Positions 61,443-64,000 of a DNA stretch of 64,000 bases are shown piece by piece (within the stretch, counting starts at the first letter, position 1; each line of letters opens with the position of its first letter). The position numbers and the translations under genes were made by a program. The notes under the pieces were generated by a model that ran no database searches, was not told the DNA's origin, and was given only the letters and a program-made list of their open reading frames with translations. Origin of the DNA: Agrococcus sp. SGAir0287 (GTDB lineage: Bacteria > Actinomycetota > Actinomycetes > Actinomycetales > Microbacteriaceae); assembly GCF_005484985.1 (NCBI RefSeq), contig NZ_CP027942.1:2604001-2668000 (forward strand). Reading direction: 5' to 3'.

Positions 61443-61979
61443 TCAGGCGCGCGCGAGCATCCCCAGCACGGCGTCGCGCGCGGCGGGCAGCGTCGTCCAG
61501 CCGTCGCGGTCGAGGAAGTGGCCGGCGCTCGCGACCGTCGTCACGGGCACCCCGAGCGACGCGGCGGCTCGCTCAGAGAGCTCCGGCGGCACGATCGGGT
61601 CTTCGTCGCTCGCGATCACGACGACGGGCACGTCGCCGAGATCCGGGATCGCCGGCAGGTCGAGGAAGCGGTCGAGCTCGGGCAGCGTCCGCACCGGCTC
61701 CCAGAACGGCGCGACGAGCACGAGCCCGCGGATGCGGGAGCGGTCGACGCCGTCGAGCGCGAGCAGCGCGGCGACGGTGCCGAGGGAGTGCCCCACGACC
61801 ACGAGGTCGTCGTCGCCCGCCATCGCCGCGCGTGCAGCATCGACCCAGGCGTCGCGCTGCGGCGCCTCCGTGTCCGGCAGCGCCGGGATGTCGACGTCGC
61901 CGCCGATCGCGTCGCCGAGCCAGGTGAACCAGTGGGAGGTCGGCAGCGCGCCGTAGCCGTGGAGGATGACGAGTCGCAT
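61443..61979 (-). CDS. RBBP9/YdeN-type alpha/beta hydrolase
   Basis: A 178-residue serine hydrolase. MRLVILHGYG at the N-terminus, nucleophile Ser in VVVGHSLGTV, Asp in IASDEDPIV, and His in SAGHFLD, the catalytic triad. Substrate unknown. The short start at 61979 is preferred; an upstream reading would cross a hairpin element. Confidence 0.88.
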   Translation of the reverse strand: MRLVILHGYGALPTSHWFTWLGDAIGGDVDIPALPDTEAPQRDAWVDAARAAMAGDDDLVVVGHSLGTVAALLALDGVDRSRIRGLVLVAPFWEPVRTLPELDRFLDLPAIPDLGDVPVVVIASDEDPIVPPELSERAAASLGVPVTTVASAGHFLDRDGWTTLPAARDAVLGMLARA

Positions 61980-62030
61980 GCCGGATGCAACCGCATCCGT
62001 CACGCGCGATTCCCGGCCGTCGCTCCGTTG

Positions 62031-62115
62031 CGAGGTACGCAACTCGCGTCGAGGGACGCCGAGTGCGGTACCGGACGGCACGATGCGCACCTCGGAACGC
62101 GAGATGCGTACCTCG
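62031..62115. repeat. Nested inverted repeat between hydrolase and monooxygenase genes
   Basis: Outer 11-bp arms CGAGGTACGCA (62031-62041) and TGCGTACCTCG (62105-62115); inner arms CTCGCGT and ACGCGAG. The loop contains GGTACC. Same CGAGGT arm as 60888. Confidence 0.6.
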
Positions 62116-62130
62116 GGACGCAGGGGCGGG

Positions 62131-62712
62131 TCAGCCCCGACCGCGCAGCAGCCACGGCCGGAACAGGCGCGTGACTGCTGGCAGCACGAACCCGACCATG
62201 ATCGGCGTGAGCACGAGGCTCGTCGCGAGCAGCCGCAGCACGATCGGCGTCTCGGCGAAGCCCGGGATGAGCCCGAGCAGCAGCGTCACGAGCACGTTGA
62301 CGGGGAAGAAGCCGAGCCACACGACGACGCCCTGCTTCCAGCGCGGCGGCACGGGCTCGACGGAGCGCACCTCGACGCGGTCGCCCGCCACGCCCTCGCC
62401 CGATGCCGAGTCGAACCATCCCTCGATGCCGCTGCGGCGCTCGACGCTCGCCTCGCGCGCGAAGTCCGCGCCGGCGTCGAGCCACAGCCGCCGCTCGTCG
62501 CTCGCCTCCCATGCGAGCAGGTTCGCGGCGGTGTCGAAGCGGTAGAGCATGTGCCACGTGTCGCTGCCGGGCCTGGCCTGCACCCATCCCGACCCGAGGA
62601 ATCCCGGATACGTGTGGGCGAGGTCGATGCCCTGCCGCACCCAGCTGAGCGCGTAGCGCTGCTTCGTCGGGTCGACCTGGCGCTCGATGGCGACGGTGAT
62701 CGGCTCGGACAT
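62131..62712 (-). CDS. Antibiotic biosynthesis monooxygenase-domain membrane protein
   Basis: A 193-residue protein with an N-terminal ABM ferredoxin-like fold (ITVAIERQVDPTKQRYA ... GFLGSGWVQARPG...WHMLYRFD) and two C-terminal hydrophobic segments (VVVWLGFFPVNVLVTLLLG, LATSLVLTPIMVGFVLP). ABM domains are found in heme or quinol oxygenases; the membrane fusion form is uncharacterised. ATG at 62712 has GAGGGGA four bases upstream. Confidence 0.82.
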   Translation of the reverse strand: MSEPITVAIERQVDPTKQRYALSWVRQGIDLAHTYPGFLGSGWVQARPGSDTWHMLYRFDTAANLLAWEASDERRLWLDAGADFAREASVERRSGIEGWFDSASGEGVAGDRVEVRSVEPVPPRWKQGVVVWLGFFPVNVLVTLLLGLIPGFAETPIVLRLLATSLVLTPIMVGFVLPAVTRLFRPWLLRGRG

Positions 62713-62830
62713 GGCGTCCCCTCGGGTCGAAGGCCTTCGACTCCGGACGCGGTCCGCGAGGAGGGTGTGCCGAGCGGATGCGACCGCGTCGTCAGACGGG
62801 CCGGGACCGGGTGACGGCCGGAGGCTCCGC

Positions 62831-62904
62831 TGGAGGGGATGACGGGAATCGAACCCGCGCCGGGTGCTTGGGAAGCACCAGTTCTGCCATTGAACTACAT
62901 CCCC
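62831..62904 (-). tRNA. tRNA-Gly (CCC), CCA encoded
   Basis: Acceptor GGGGATG with CATCCCC, D-arm GTTC...GAAC, anticodon arm GGTGC-TTCCCAA-GCACC with CCC anticodon, T-arm GCGGG-TTCGATT-CCCGT, discriminator T. The genomic CCA (62833-62831) follows it; the other three tRNAs here lack CCA. Reads GGG codons, useful in a high-GC genome. Confidence 0.93.
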
Positions 62905-62983
62905 GGCGCCGCCCCGCGAGGGGCAGCGAGAGCCATCGTACGGCACGTCGGCGCGGCGTGCGGCGACCGAGGCCGGCGCACGA

Positions 62984-63042
62984 GATGGCGCCCAGGGATG
63001 CCGCGAGGGTGCATGCCCCTCGACGGCCCGCTGGGCGCCATC
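62984..63042. repeat. Long-loop inverted repeat downstream of the TerC-family gene
   Basis: 12-bp arms GATGGCGCCCAG (62984-62995) and complement (63031-63042); loop 35 bases. CACGAGATG precedes the left arm, as in 54370. It lies 9 bases after the TerC stop and is a likely terminator there. Confidence 0.65.
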
Positions 63043-63051
63043 GCATGCGGG

Positions 63052-63930
63052 CTACCGCTTCGGCGTCGGCTCGGAGGTCGTCGCCTTCGACGAGCGCTGC
63101 AGCGCCTGCTGCTCCTCCTCGACCGTGTAGCCGGAGTGCAGGCGCACGGGCTCCGGCGCGGCTGCATCCTTCGCCGCCTCGGCGCGCCGCTTCTTGCGGG
63201 CCGCGGAGGCGAGGTTCAGCACCTCGACCAGCACGGCGAAGGCCATCGGCCCGTAGATGAACGCCTTCTCGATGTGGAAGCCGAAGCCCTCGGCGACGAG
63301 GAAGACGCCGATGAGCACGAGGAACGCGAGGGCGAGCATCTTCACGGTCGGGTGGCGGTTCACGAACGTGAAGATGTGCTTCGCGGCGATGAGCATGAGC
63401 GCGAACGAGAGCACGACGACCGTGATGATGACGACGATGCGGTCGGTCATGCCGACGGCCGTGATGACGGAGTCGAGCGAGAACACGAGGTCGAGGGCGA
63501 GGATCTGCGCGATGACCGCGCCGAACGTCGCCTTCGCCGCGCCACCGGTCGACCCGTGGTCGTCGGCGCCCTCGAGCTTGTGGTGGATCTCGGTGACCGC
63601 CTTGTACAGCAGGAAGCCGCCTCCGAGGATCAGGATGAGGTCCTTGCCCGAGAACTCGGGATCGAAGGGCGTGGACTCGAGGAAGCCGAGCGTGAAGAGC
63701 GGCTCGGTGAGCGTGATGATCCAGCCGGCGAGCAGCACGAGCAGCACGCGCATGACCATCGCGAGGGTCAGGCCGAGGTTGCGGGCCTTCGCCTGCTGGT
63801 CCGCGGGCAGCTTCGCGGCGAGGATCGAGATGAAGATGACGTTGTCGACGCCGAGGACGACCTCGAGCACGAAGAGCGTGAGGAACACCGCGACGAGGTC
63901 GGGGGTGAACTCCAGGGAGAAGTCGAGCAT
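63052..63930 (-). CDS. TerC-family membrane protein (Alx/TerC-like)
   Basis: A 292-residue polytopic protein with seven or more helices and two acidic, conserved-family signatures: VLGVDNVIFISI in helix 2 and DLVFSLDSVITAVG in the middle. TerC/Alx proteins relate to manganese export or tellurite resistance. Cytosolic loop GADDHGSTGG separates the halves; the C-terminus is Lys/Arg-rich. ATG at 63930 after CATGAT plus six bases. The last complete gene of the window. Confidence 0.9.
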   Translation of the reverse strand: MLDFSLEFTPDLVAVFLTLFVLEVVLGVDNVIFISILAAKLPADQQAKARNLGLTLAMVMRVLLVLLAGWIITLTEPLFTLGFLESTPFDPEFSGKDLILILGGGFLLYKAVTEIHHKLEGADDHGSTGGAAKATFGAVIAQILALDLVFSLDSVITAVGMTDRIVVIITVVVLSFALMLIAAKHIFTFVNRHPTVKMLALAFLVLIGVFLVAEGFGFHIEKAFIYGPMAFAVLVEVLNLASAARKKRRAEAAKDAAAPEPVRLHSGYTVEEEQQALQRSSKATTSEPTPKR

Positions 63931-63989
63931 GGGGCGATCATGGCCGATCCTCGCTGGGAACGCGCGGGTGCGCATGCGACGATGACCCG

Positions 63990-64000
63990 GTGACCACGCC
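63990..64000 (+). CDS. Start of a gene running off the window
   Basis: GTGACCACGCC at the edge, preceded by GACGAT and six bases as in other leaderless starts (compare 27373). Divergent from the TerC gene. Only three codons are visible, so no product can be named. Confidence 0.3.

Noticed and set aside
1..64000. Signs of prophage, insertion sequence or integrative element
   Set aside because: No transposase, integrase, phage or conjugation gene was recognised, and composition looks uniform throughout.

Overview
This is a contiguous chromosomal segment of a very GC-rich actinobacterium, most likely a member of the Microbacteriaceae (Agrococcus-like). The reasons are the extreme G/C third-position bias, the gene order tilS-hpt-ftsH-folE-folP-folB-folK-DUF3180-PH-PH-DUF2520-panC-lysS-clpC that is typical of that group, a class I lysyl-tRNA synthetase, frequent GTG starts, and many genes whose start codon sits six bases after a TANNNT -10 box (leaderless transcription). 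I see no transposase, integrase, phage gene or CRISPR array. The genus is an inference.

Layout. 1-5.2 kb: a GNAT acetyltransferase, ClpC, a CPBP membrane protease and a 58-residue membrane protein. 5.2-6.2 kb: a block of palindromic intergenic repeats. 6.2-24.3 kb: the conserved housekeeping cluster (class I LysRS, PanC, a DUF2520 protein, two PH-domain membrane proteins, folate genes including a FolP-FolB fusion, FtsH, Hpt, TilS, and the divergent Ppa). Two groups of accessory genes are interpolated here: an ECF sigma factor with its membrane partner and a lipoprotein (8.0-10.9 kb), and two further lipoproteins with a tiny membrane protein (20.7-22.5 kb). 24.3-26.5 kb: an M23 peptidase and a tRNA Glu-Asp-Phe operon. 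26.5-32.4 kb: small proteins, an acyltransferase, a NarL-type two-component pair, a 2OG-Fe(II) oxygenase and a putative zinc-binding protein. 32.4-33.4 kb: a second, larger repeat block. 33.4-37.4 kb: a monofunctional methylene-THF dehydrogenase with FchA-type cyclohydrolase, then an acyl-CoA oxidase. 37.5-44.8 kb: PAP2 phosphatase, amidohydrolase, two beta-propeller-like lipoproteins, an EamA transporter and a GlxA-type regulator. 44.8-52 kb: the GlgX-TreY-TreZ route from glycogen to trehalose. 52-64 kb: an LPXTG surface protein, YbaK, a GH38 alpha-mannosidase, an ABC exporter, an RhtA-like exporter, a hydrolase, a monooxygenase-domain protein, tRNA-Gly(CCC) and a TerC protein.

Main discovery candidate. 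The ECF sigma gene and three scattered lipoprotein genes each carry the same upstream bipartite motif, (N)GTSACS-N13/14-GGACATG, 33-78 bases before the start codon. A search by eye found no other copy in the window. I infer a self-activating ECF regulon: sigma factor, a membrane anti-sigma-like partner with two Cys-paired extracytoplasmic repeats, and a set of related secreted lipoproteins.

Other notable points. The second folate locus appears to replace FolD with an Mtd1-like dehydrogenase plus a separate cyclohydrolase. Two families of intergenic inverted repeats recur, one at five loci downstream of genes and one as long-loop hairpins. A direct-repeat operator candidate lies before the GlxA-type regulator. 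All coordinates, motifs and start choices were read by eye from the sequence; functional names rest on recognised family motifs.
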